From: Candidatus Kuenenia stuttgartensis
GTDB lineage: Bacteria; Planctomycetota; Planctomycetia; Isosphaerales; Isosphaeraceae
Length of the DNA stretch: 5,862 bases
Direction of reading: 5' to 3'
Assembly: GCA_945874095.1 (NCBI GenBank)
Contig: CAMCFM010000313.1
Coordinates: 1 to 5,862, forward strand
Each line of letters begins with the position of its first letter. Position 1 is the first letter of the stretch. The position numbers and the translations under genes were made by a program. Of this stretch, positions 1-5,532 are shown piece after piece. The notes under the pieces were generated by a model. It worked only from the letters and a program-made list of their open reading frames with translations. It was not told the DNA's origin and did no database searches.

Positions 1-1058
1 ATGCCTTGAATGGTGCCGCGATCCATCTGCGAATGCAGCATTCCCAAGCGGCGTCCGAGGTCGAGATAAGGCCTGAGGTCGGCCAGTTCGGCTTTGTCCA
101 TGCTCGGTAAATTGACTGAGAACCGAACCTGGCCCTTACCGAAATAGTCGGTCAGCAGATTGGCAGCTTCAATCGCCACATTGATCTGAGCTTCTTCGGT
201 AGATGCTCCCAGGTGTGGTGTGACCAGCACTTTAGGATGCATCACAATTGGATTGTCAGACGATGGAGGCTCTGGCTCGAATACGTCGAAAGCGGCGCCG
301 GCCACTTGACCAGCGTCCAGAGCTTCGCGCAGGGCCTGTTCGTCGACAAGTCCGCCGCGTGCACAATTGATGATGCGCACGCCTTTTTTCATCTTGGCGA
401 TGGTTTCGGTGCCGACCACATTGCGAGTCTCAGCCGAAAGCGGAGTGTGCAGAGTGATGTAATCGCAGTGCTGCCAGAGGTCGTTCAGGCGAGGAATGGA
501 TATGATGCCAAGTTCAGCGGCCTTCTCGGCGGTCAGGAACGGGTCAAATCCGACAATTTTCATCTCAAAAGCACGAGCCCGCTGGGCCACTGCCAGCCCG
601 ACCCGGCCCAGGCCAATGATGCCCAGCGTTTTACCAGAGAGTTCCGTACCGGTGAATTTATTGCGATCCCACCCGCCATTTTTCATGGTGGCACAGGCAG
701 GAGCGATGTTTCGGGAGAGCGAAAGAATCAGAGCCATGGTGTGTTCAGCGGTGCTGATGGTATTCCCACCAGGCGTGTTCATGACCACCACACCGGCCTT
801 CGAGGCTGCGGGAACGTCAATATTGTCGACCCCCACACCGGCCCTGACAATGGCCTTCAGACGGGTCTGCCCTTCGAGAACTTCGGCAGTCAACTGGGTG
901 CCGGATCGAATCACAATACCGTCGGCCTCTTGAAGGGCTGCGATCAAGCCTGCCTTGTCAAACTTTGTGTTGACAACGACTTCAAAGTCAGGGTTGGAGC
1001 GGAGAATTTCGAGGCCTTCATCCGCCAGCTTGTCAGTCACCAGAATGCGATAGGCCAC
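1..1058 (-). CDS. serA: D-3-phosphoglycerate dehydrogenase, N-terminal 352 residues (C-terminus beyond window)
   Basis: Cytosolic enzyme that oxidises 3-phosphoglycerate to 3-phosphohydroxypyruvate with NAD, the first step of phosphorylated serine synthesis. The minus-strand translation begins MAYRILVTDKLADEGLEIL. It shows the D-2-hydroxyacid dehydrogenase order: substrate-domain motifs RSGT (51-54), RAGVGVDNID (72-81) and NTPGGNT (94-100); the Rossmann signature GLGRVG (149-154); NCARGGLVDE (231-240) with catalytic Arg234; DVFEPEP (258-264) with Glu263; and TPHLGAS (280-286) with His282 as general acid/base. The frame stays open to base 1, past the catalytic domain into a VNLPSM segment. That suggests the long form with an intervening domain and a C-terminal ACT domain, neither visible here. 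The start is GTG at 1056-1058, supported by AGGAGA 8-10 bases upstream and by family alignment at MAYRILVTD. It lies 203 bp downstream of a same-strand aminotransferase that probably acts in the same pathway. Confidence 0.96.
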   Translation of the reverse strand, partial: MAYRILVTDKLADEGLEILRSNPDFEVVVNTKFDKAGLIAALQEADGIVIRSGTQLTAEVLEGQTRLKAIVRAGVGVDNIDVPAASKAGVVVMNTPGGNTISTAEHTMALILSLSRNIAPACATMKNGGWDRNKFTGTELSGKTLGIIGLGRVGLAVAQRARAFEMKIVGFDPFLTAEKAAELGIISIPRLNDLWQHCDYITLHTPLSAETRNVVGTETIAKMKKGVRIINCARGGLVDEQALREALDAGQVAGAAFDVFEPEPPSSDNPIVMHPKVLVTPHLGASTEEAQINVAIEAANLLTDYFGKGQVRFSVNLPSMDKAELADLRPYLDLGRRLGMLHSQMDRGTIQG

Positions 1059-1067
1059 GGGGCAAAC

Positions 1068-1073
1068 TCTCCT
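1068..1073 (-). promoter_or_regulatory. Shine-Dalgarno site for serA
   Basis: On the minus strand AGGAGA ends 9 bases before the GTG codon at 1058. This decides the non-ATG start, because no ATG in the frame lies near the conserved N-terminus. Confidence 0.75.
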
Positions 1074-1138
1074 AGATCGATTTTTTTGGAGCGTGAAAGG
1101 GTCAGATCAGATGGCATCAAAATACCAGTCTCTGACCA

Positions 1139-1147
1139 AATATACCA
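1139..1147 (-). promoter_or_regulatory. possible extended -10 element upstream of serA
   Basis: The minus strand reads TGGTATATT, a TG-N-TATAAT-like extended -10 with five of six hexamer matches. No good -35 lies at the usual spacing. A weaker relative, TGGTATTTT, lies at 1119-1127. If used, serA would have its own promoter and a leader of roughly 70-75 bases, consistent with the long gap behind the aminotransferase. Sequence match only, so tentative. Confidence 0.25.
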
Positions 1148-1167
1148 TTCTTCGTATCAATAGTATT

Positions 1168-1208
1168 GGATGGCTTGTCCAAAAAAGGTCGATTGGATCA
1201 AGCCATCC
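1168..1208 (-). other. strong hairpin between the aminotransferase gene and serA
   Basis: A perfect 10 bp inverted repeat (1168-1177 GGATGGCTTG with 1199-1208 CAAGCCATCC) is extended inward by five further pairs (1178-1182 with 1193-1197, one bulged base at 1198). The loop is ten bases. No T tract follows on either strand, so it is not a classic intrinsic terminator. It could stabilise or end the aminotransferase mRNA, or be part of a serA leader. The structure is clear from sequence; the role is unknown. Confidence 0.6.
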
Positions 1209-1232
1209 CAATGGTTTTGATGAGTTTATATG

Positions 1233-1270
1233 ACGATCTGAACCGCTTCGGTTCAGCCCTGTCAGATCGT
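1233..1270 (-). repeat. nested inverted repeats overlapping the aminotransferase stop codon
   Basis: ACGATCTGA (1233-1241) is the exact reverse complement of TCAGATCGT (1262-1270), which contains the aminotransferase stop codon at 1262-1264. Between and overlapping the arms lies a second perfect 8 bp stem, CTGAACCG (1238-1245) with CGGTTCAG (1249-1256), with a 3-base loop. The two stems share bases 1238-1241 and cannot both form completely. A third copy of the core, GTCAGATC, occurs at 1101-1108. This is probably the structured 3' end of the aminotransferase mRNA. There is no adjacent T run. Confidence 0.6.
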
Positions 1271-2410
1271 TTTATACGGGCTCAAAAGCACTCTCTGGGC
1301 AGCTGTTACGGCGATACCTGGCTGAACTGGATAGCCCACTTCGGCCATAACCATTTCGAGAGCGGCCAAGCCGGAGATTACATCAAGTTCGTCGGTGTAA
1401 CCCATGTGGCCAATCCGGACAATCTTGCCCTTGAGCTTATCCTGACCGCCTACGGTGTAGATCCCGAACTTCTCCTGGAGTTTGTTTCGGATCGCTGAAT
1501 CCTTCACACCTTCAGGCACCACGAAAGCTGTCAGACCTTCAGCTGGTCGGGCTGAGAAAAGAGCCAGTCCGAGAGCTTGAACACCTGCCTGACAGGCATC
1601 GCTCATGCGTTTGTGGCGGGCCCAGACATTCTCCACGCCTTCAGCGAGGATTCTGTTCAAAGCCACCTTCAAGCCGATGATCAGAGTGTGAGCAGGAGTG
1701 TAAGGCGTATCAAATTCAACCATCTTTTTACGAGCTGTTTTGAGGTTGAAATAGAAGCTCGGCGAATCAAACGCGTCAATCTTCTTCCAAGCCTTCTGGC
1801 TCACAGAGACAAAGGCGAGGCCGGGAGGAAGCATCAAAGCTTTTTGCGAGCCAACGCACAGAAGGTCAATGCCCCAGGCGTCCGTATGGCATTCCATGGC
1901 ACCTATGCCTGAGATGCCGTCGACAGCGAACACGGCATCGGTTTTGGCCACGACTTTGCCGATCGCTTCCACTGGATGGCCTGTACCGGTCGAGGTTTCG
2001 GACAATGTGCCCATGACGCAGGCTGTATCGGGATGTTCAGACAAAGCGTTGGCTACGCGGGTTGGGTCCACAGGCTGGCCCCACTCGGTGTCGAGCATGA
2101 CCGCTTCGATCCCATAGGCCTGACAAACCTTACCCCAACGGGCTGAGAACCAGCCGGCGTTCAACACCAGTGCCTTACCGCCCTTCGGGACGGTGTTTAC
2201 AGCGGCAGCTTCCATGGCGCCAGTGCCAGAAGCGGTTAAAATAAAGATTTCGTTTTCGGTTTTGAAAACTTGTTTGAGGCCAGCCACGGATTCGACGATG
2301 TTTTGCTTGGCTTCGGCAGATCGGTGGTGGATGACCGGTTGGGCCATCGCCAACAGAACATCTTCAGGGACAGGTGCTGGGCCGGGGGTCATCAAGCGTG
2401 GCTTCTGCAT
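1262..2410 (-). CDS. class V PLP-dependent aminotransferase, alanine/serine-glyoxylate type
   Basis: A 382-residue cytosolic fold-type I PLP enzyme of the class V family that includes alanine-glyoxylate, serine-glyoxylate and serine-pyruvate aminotransferases. The N-terminal MQKPRLMTPGPAPVPEDV motif is typical of the family. Other landmarks are SGTG (61-64, cofactor phosphate region), LSETSTGTGHP (136-146), VDGISGIG (163-170) with Asp164 expected at the pyridine nitrogen, GSQKALMLPPG (187-197) with Lys190 as the Schiff-base lysine, and RIGHMG (332-337) with Arg332 expected to bind the substrate carboxylate. Length is normal for the family. The start at 2410 is chosen over an in-frame ATG at 2470 because AAGGAAG lies 8 bases upstream and the family begins here; the longer form would add 20 unconserved residues. 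Directly upstream of serA on the same strand, it probably transaminates 3-phosphohydroxypyruvate or links serine, glycine and glyoxylate. The exact substrate cannot be read from sequence. Confidence 0.93.
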   Translation of the reverse strand: MQKPRLMTPGPAPVPEDVLLAMAQPVIHHRSAEAKQNIVESVAGLKQVFKTENEIFILTASGTGAMEAAAVNTVPKGGKALVLNAGWFSARWGKVCQAYGIEAVMLDTEWGQPVDPTRVANALSEHPDTACVMGTLSETSTGTGHPVEAIGKVVAKTDAVFAVDGISGIGAMECHTDAWGIDLLCVGSQKALMLPPGLAFVSVSQKAWKKIDAFDSPSFYFNLKTARKKMVEFDTPYTPAHTLIIGLKVALNRILAEGVENVWARHKRMSDACQAGVQALGLALFSARPAEGLTAFVVPEGVKDSAIRNKLQEKFGIYTVGGQDKLKGKIVRIGHMGYTDELDVISGLAALEMVMAEVGYPVQPGIAVTAAQRVLLSPYKTI

Positions 2411-2418
2411 CGAAAGGG

Positions 2419-2425
2419 CTTCCTT
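2419..2425 (-). promoter_or_regulatory. Shine-Dalgarno site for the aminotransferase
   Basis: AAGGAAG on the minus strand, 8 bases before the ATG at 2408-2410. It fixes the start at the conserved MQKPR N-terminus rather than the ATG 60 bases further upstream. Confidence 0.75.
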
Positions 2426-2710
2426 TGAGAGGATCACTATCAAGCTCGACAGCCGTAATCCGACTGTCATTTAGATTCAGGTTGCTCATTCACCGGCCAC
2501 GTCGCACATCGACCATCGACCGTTTTAGCGATCCAATTCTGGACTGAATTGTATCTTTTTCGGATCCGCTTGGGGAGTCCCCACATGTTTTTTGAACGAA
2601 TACATGAGCACCGACGAACAAGGATCAGTGAGCTGTCAGATGAACCAAAACTAATCCGCAGCGCGAGCAAGGGCCGAGCGCCCCACAAGCTGTGATGGTA
2701 TTTAAACATC

Positions 2711-2882
2711 CTTCTAAACCCCAAATCACGCTCAGAAGTGGATTTCTGTGGGCACGGTCCTTTGACCGGGCGGGATTTCGCTCTTTCAGTCAATACACCT
2801 GTAACATAACACAAACAAACAACTTGCTTCGCTCTAAAGAATAAAGCTAAATCCCGCCATGTCAACGGAGATGGCCTACACA
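2711..2882 (-). repeat. bipartite dispersed repeat, copy A
   Basis: Two segments here reappear at 5497-5599. Module 1 (plus-strand CTTCTAAACCCCAA, then CACGCTCAGAAG; 2711-2738) matches 5497-5523 apart from one inserted base and one substitution. Module 2 (about 2841-2882) matches about 5555-5599, sharing CCCGCCAT, a variable hairpin loop, ATGGC and TACACA. In this copy about 70 extra bases separate the modules. They include GGCGGGATTT (2769-2778), the exact reverse complement of AAATCCCGCC (2849-2858) inside module 2. Module 1 can pair its ends (CTTCT with AGAAG). No coding potential and no obvious target-site duplication. The strand is given by the terminator-like reading of module 2. Confidence 0.75.
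2837..2876 (-). terminator. terminator-like hairpin downstream of hflX
   Basis: On the minus strand GCCAT (2875-2871) pairs with ATGGC (2860-2856) around a 10-base loop, followed by GGG and the T-rich run ATTTAGCTTTATTCTT (2852-2837). It begins about 75 bases after the hflX stop. The stem is short and the T tract interrupted, so termination is inferred. The same arrangement occurs downstream of the glutamate dehydrogenase gene in copy B, which strengthens the idea. Confidence 0.45.
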
Positions 2883-2951
2883 GGCAAGGAATCACTCCAA
2901 AATTCAGCCGTCGCATAGAACTTGCCCGGCAATCATTTTGGAGCTCCCGTT

Positions 2952-4289
2952 TTACGAATGGGCTGAAACTTCGTATTTATCTACTGGATAAAGCTTTGCC
3001 CCATTCTCGGTCATGTACGTAAAGCACCGCCTGGGCAACAGGCAGCGGATCCGTACAATCTCATCTTCAAATCGCTGGTCGATAATCGAGGCATTCTGGT
3101 TCAGGTAGTGCACCAATTTGCCCAGAGCCGGTTCAAAAACGACTTCGGTTTCTACGGCCAGTTCGTGGAGCTTCTCACGAACAGCCAGTTCCAAGCGGTC
3201 CAAGCCCTCTTTTTTAAACGCAGAGACCACGATCGACTCTTCGTGATGGGCTCTCAGGACGTCAATAAAGGAGCGATCCGGCACTTGATCGGCCTTGTTC
3301 AGAACCATGATCGTGGGGTGATCTTCAAGCCCGAGATCTCGCAGAACTTCCTTCACAGCCTTGATTTGCTTTTCAGCCTCGGTGCTGGAAGCATCCACCA
3401 CATGCAGCAGCAGATCGGCCTGTCGAGCCTCTTCCAGAGTCGCCTTGAACGACGCCACGAGTGAGTGCGGCAAGTTCCGGATAAATCCGACAGTATCGGA
3501 GAGAAGTGCATAGCCACCGCCGCGAAAATTCCATCGGCGGGTGCGGGTGTCGAGGGTGGCAAAAAGTTTGTCCTCAGCCAGCACTCCGGCATCGGTCAAA
3601 GCGTTCATCAATGTGGACTTACCGGCATTCGTATAGCCGACAATCCCGACTGTGGGAATCTCTCCACGACTGGAGACCTGACGTTCCTTCCGGGCCAGCA
3701 CTTTCGAGAGCTTGGCCTTCAGGTCTTGAATTCTATGGACGACCAGACGGCGGTCTTCCTCAAGCTGCTTCTCGCCAGGACCACGCACACCGATCCCGCC
3801 TTTGTATCGAGAGAGGTGAGTCCACATTCGTTTCAGGCGTGGCAGAGCATATTCAAGCTGGGCCAATTCGACCTGAAGGTGCGATTCGTGGGTGCTGGCT
3901 CGCGATGCGAAAATATCCAGAATCACTTCCGTCCGGTCGATCACCTTCACGTCCAGAGCACGTTCCAGGTTACGGGTCTGGCTTGGTGCAAGATCGTTGT
4001 CGAAGACCACAAGATCGGCTTCGTGGGCTTCTACAAGATTCTTGAGCTCTTCCACCTTACCCTTTCCAAGGTAAGTGGCTACGTCAATATAAGGCCGCTT
4101 TTGAACCAACGATCCCAGAACGGTCAGGCCAGCCGTTTCCGCCAGCCCTCGAATTTCGTCAAGCGGATCGTTCGGGTTAAAAACACCGTTCGGCAACAAG
4201 GCACCTGCAAGGATGCACCGCTCGCGACGCTTCTGGCTTTGATCGCTACTCAATAGATTTTGAACCTTCGCTGGATTCTGGTCAGGCAA
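2952..4289 (-). CDS. hflX: GTPase HflX
   Basis: A 445-residue ribosome-associated GTPase of the Obg/HflX branch. Known members bind the large subunit and split stalled or stress-inactivated ribosomes; some also hydrolyse ATP. The N-terminal HflX domain shows YLGKGKVEEL (73-82), DNDLAPSQTRNLE (97-109) and KVIDRTEVILDIFASRA (115-131). A helical linker with VRGPGEKQLEEDRR (168-181) is the family hallmark. The G domain has G1 GYTNAGKST (218-226), the switch region LFATLDTRTRR (242-252), G3 DTVGF (265-269), G4 NKAD (331-334) and G5 VSA (355-357). A C-terminal tail follows to 445. All nucleotide-binding motifs are intact and the length is normal. The start is TTG at 4287-4289, chosen because GGAAG lies 7 bases upstream and no ATG precedes the conserved domain; a TTG at codon 13 has no ribosome site. 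It appears monocistronic, with its own promoter and a divergent neighbour. Confidence 0.97.
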   Translation of the reverse strand: MPDQNPAKVQNLLSSDQSQKRRERCILAGALLPNGVFNPNDPLDEIRGLAETAGLTVLGSLVQKRPYIDVATYLGKGKVEELKNLVEAHEADLVVFDNDLAPSQTRNLERALDVKVIDRTEVILDIFASRASTHESHLQVELAQLEYALPRLKRMWTHLSRYKGGIGVRGPGEKQLEEDRRLVVHRIQDLKAKLSKVLARKERQVSSRGEIPTVGIVGYTNAGKSTLMNALTDAGVLAEDKLFATLDTRTRRWNFRGGGYALLSDTVGFIRNLPHSLVASFKATLEEARQADLLLHVVDASSTEAEKQIKAVKEVLRDLGLEDHPTIMVLNKADQVPDRSFIDVLRAHHEESIVVSAFKKEGLDRLELAVREKLHELAVETEVVFEPALGKLVHYLNQNASIIDQRFEDEIVRIRCLLPRRCFTYMTENGAKLYPVDKYEVSAHS

Positions 4290-4296
4290 AAAGTGG

Positions 4297-4301
4297 CTTC
4301 C
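4297..4301 (-). promoter_or_regulatory. Shine-Dalgarno site for hflX (TTG start)
   Basis: GGAAG on the minus strand, 7 bases before the TTG at 4289. This spacing is the main support for calling a TTG start. Confidence 0.6.
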
Positions 4302-4335
4302 GAAACGGTTGCCGACTTATCTTTTAGCCTAATGA

Positions 4336-4365
4336 ATCTTAGGAGTGAGTCATTGGCAGAGTCAA
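4336..4365 (-). promoter_or_regulatory. candidate sigma-70-type promoter of hflX
   Basis: On the minus strand TTGACT (4365-4360; five of six to TTGACA) is separated by 18 bases from TAAGAT (4341-4336; four of six to TATAAT). The predicted transcript start is near 4329, giving a leader of about 40 bases. This is the best promoter match in the window. Transcription start has not been measured. Confidence 0.5.
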
Positions 4366-4635
4366 CCTTTATCGTCCAGATGGCTCGGATTTATGATGGT
4401 TTTAAGTCGGAAACCATGTGGCATCCCTCGAAATCCATCGGATTGGTAACAGATTTGCCCGTTGGATACTGAAGGTGAACGCCAAACTGAATGGATAGAA
4501 AATCAGAAGTTTCTTTGAGCTGTTTTGCCGAGCATTCTCGCTATAACTATTGGGGACATCTCGTCCGAGTAAGTAAAGTTTGCAATCAATCGGGCAGTTC
4601 CGAACCGCCCTCACCTGAGAAAGTTGCTTTTTCCT
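4366..4635. other. divergent spacer between hflX and the PEP-CTERM gene
   Basis: No credible gene is present. It contains a perfect 7 bp inverted repeat ATGGTTT/AAACCAT (4396-4402 and 4411-4417) about 30 bases upstream of the hflX -35. On the plus strand, TATAAC at 4542-4547 could be a -10 for the PEP-CTERM gene, but TTGAGC at 4515-4520 is 21 bases away, too far to be persuasive. A hairpin, GGGC-A-GTT with AAC-C-GCCC (4592-4610), lies in the presumed leader just before the start codon. Confidence 0.5.
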
Positions 4636-5349
4636 ATGAGACATCACAGATTTTCATTACTGGCCAGACTTAGTTGCATGATTGTCATGCTTGGGTTTGC
4701 GCTGGAAACCAATCATGCCAATGCCGTTGATATGATGGTGGTGACACGTGGGCCTACAGAAGGCTGGAACGCCTACCCATTTACGCAAGCAGGCGAATTC
4801 AGGTATCAACAAGTTTACGCAGCGTCGCTTTTTGGTGACATTGGACCAGTACGGATCAATGCAATTAGATTTTCATCTGACATTTCAGGGACCTATGCAG
4901 CCGGGATCAACTTGCGACTCAATCAGACTCAGGTTGCGGTGGGTGCACTTGATCCAAATCTGGATGCAAATATCAACGGTTCATTGACAACGGTTCTGCA
5001 AAATCCGAATTTTTCCCAATCGGTCATCGGCGGTGATCTCACCTACCGGTTAATCTTTGATGTGTCAGCAGCGTCGTTTATCTATAACCCCAGTTCAGGG
5101 GAAAACCTGTTGATGGATATCATCGTGACTGATGGTAGCAATTCCGGAATGGCATTTGCCCGGAGTGGAGATACTGGCAAAACTTCAAGGGCCTGGACTG
5201 GTTCGGCCTGGACTGGTTCTGCTGATCGTCTGGGACTTCGGACAGCGATTGAATTCACCACCGTTCCAGAACCATCGCAAATCTTGATGGGTTTTGCCGC
5301 GATCGTGTTTCTGATTGCAGTAAAAAAATGGCCGTTGCTTTCAGCATGA
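4636..5349 (+). CDS. exported PEP-CTERM sorting-domain protein
   Basis: A 237-residue secreted protein of unknown function, predicted to be processed by an exosortase. An N-terminal signal peptide is visible: basic MRHHR, a hydrophobic core around residues 12-23, and the cleavage motif ANA at 28-30. The mature part (about 31-208) is Asn/Ser/Gly-rich and beta-like, with RYQQVYAASLF (56-66), INAIRFSSDISG (74-85) and a late NPSSGENLLMDI (151-162), a pattern seen in PEP-CTERM proteins of planctomycetes and cyanobacteria. The C-terminus has VPEP (210-213), a hydrophobic segment (about 215-229) and the basic tail KKWPLLSA. I chose the ATG at 4636 over an in-frame TTG at 4624 because it gives a clean signal peptide; the ribosome site is weak (GAGAAAG, about 12 bases away). 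A perfect in-frame 15 bp duplication gives AWTGS twice (186-195). No exosortase gene is in the window. Confidence 0.88.
   Translation: MRHHRFSLLARLSCMIVMLGFALETNHANAVDMMVVTRGPTEGWNAYPFTQAGEFRYQQVYAASLFGDIGPVRINAIRFSSDISGTYAAGINLRLNQTQVAVGALDPNLDANINGSLTTVLQNPNFSQSVIGGDLTYRLIFDVSAASFIYNPSSGENLLMDIIVTDGSNSGMAFARSGDTGKTSRAWTGSAWTGSADRLGLRTAIEFTTVPEPSQILMGFAAIVFLIAVKKWPLLSA
5191..5220 (+). repeat. 15 bp tandem duplication inside the PEP-CTERM gene
   Basis: Two adjacent 15-base units beginning GCCTGGACTGGTTC (5191-5205 and 5206-5220) differ only in their last base. Each encodes AWTGS, so the reading frame is preserved. This probably reflects slippage in a surface-exposed loop. Confidence 0.9.
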
Positions 5350-5408
5350 AACTGGCAGGAATTTCATCAGTCGATTTTGGTGCAGATGCCGAATCAATCG
5401 TAGGAAAA

Positions 5409-5446
5409 ATGGAGTGAAATCGGGATGAGTGTCCGTTTCATTCCAT
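5409..5446 (+). terminator. long hairpin downstream of the PEP-CTERM gene
   Basis: ATGGAGTGAAA (5409-5419) pairs with TTTCATTCCAT (5436-5446), 11 pairs including one G-U, around a 16-base loop. It begins 60 bases after the PEP-CTERM stop. No T tract follows, so it may protect the 3' end rather than terminate. Bases 5446 onward also take part in a competing stem. Confidence 0.35.
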
Positions 5447-5472
5447 CATCCCACCCAGCCGAGGCCAGCAGA

Positions 5473-5497
5473 GCAGGTTGGGATGAATCCCACCTGC
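5473..5497 (+). other. near-palindromic stem competing with the downstream terminator hairpin
   Basis: GCAGGT (5473-5478) pairs with ACCTGC (5492-5497), and GGGA (5480-5483) pairs with TCCC (5488-5491); T5479 is bulged. ACCTGC is also the 5' end of the hairpin at 5492-5528, so the two cannot coexist. GGGATGA (5480-5486) can also pair with TCATCCC (5446-5452). Confidence 0.55.
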
Positions 5498-5532
5498 TTC
5501 TAAACCCCAACCACGCTCAGAAGCGGGTTTTT
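5492..5532 (+). terminator. intrinsic-terminator-like hairpin with T5 run (module 1 of repeat copy B)
   Basis: ACCTGCTTCT (5492-5501) pairs with AGAAGCGGGT (5519-5528), ten pairs including one G-U, around a 17-base loop. A run of five T (5528-5532) overlaps and follows the stem. Orientation fits termination of the plus-strand PEP-CTERM transcript, whose stop is 143 bases upstream. The large loop is atypical. Most of the element is the repeat module shared with 2711-2738, where the stem is shorter. Confidence 0.5.

Larger units (their letters stand above)
2426..2951. other. gene-free spacer between hflX and the aminotransferase gene
   Basis: About 530 bases with no credible protein gene. The one long minus-strand reading frame (2467-2916) has a Cys/Trp/Arg-rich composition unlike a folded protein and runs straight through the repeat, so it is not called. 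The right half holds copy A of the bipartite repeat (2711-2882). The left half must contain the aminotransferase promoter, but I find no convincing -35/-10 pair. The best -10-like hexamer on the minus strand is TACAAT at 2548-2553, with no -35 partner. A small CGGTC/GACCG hairpin lies at 2755-2768. Confidence 0.6.

Noticed and set aside
213..1163. 316-codon plus-strand frame opposite serA
   Set aside because: It is antisense to a clear, conserved D-2-hydroxyacid dehydrogenase. Its translation has no family resemblance and runs past the serA start into the spacer.
2411..2470. 20-residue N-terminal extension of the aminotransferase
   Set aside because: Family members begin at the equivalent of MQKPRLMTPGP, and a good ribosome site precedes that codon. 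The extension is not conserved-looking.
2467..2916. Minus-strand 149-codon frame between hflX and the aminotransferase, ending with an ATGA overlap on an upstream in-frame ATG of the latter
   Set aside because: Composition is Cys/Trp/Arg-rich with no recognisable domain. It runs through the non-coding repeat. The overlapped ATG at 2470 is not the likely start, since the conserved N-terminus and ribosome site place it at 2410.
3465..4256. 263-codon plus-strand frame opposite hflX
   Set aside because: Shadow of the hflX reading frame; the minus strand carries all GTPase motifs.
4515..4547. TTGAGC / TATAAC as a promoter for the PEP-CTERM gene
   Set aside because: The 21-base spacing is too long for a standard sigma-70 promoter. 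Only the -10-like hexamer is attractive.
4624..4635. TTG start four codons upstream for the PEP-CTERM gene
   Set aside because: The possible ribosome site directly abuts the TTG, and the ATG at 4636 gives the more typical signal peptide. Not fully excluded.
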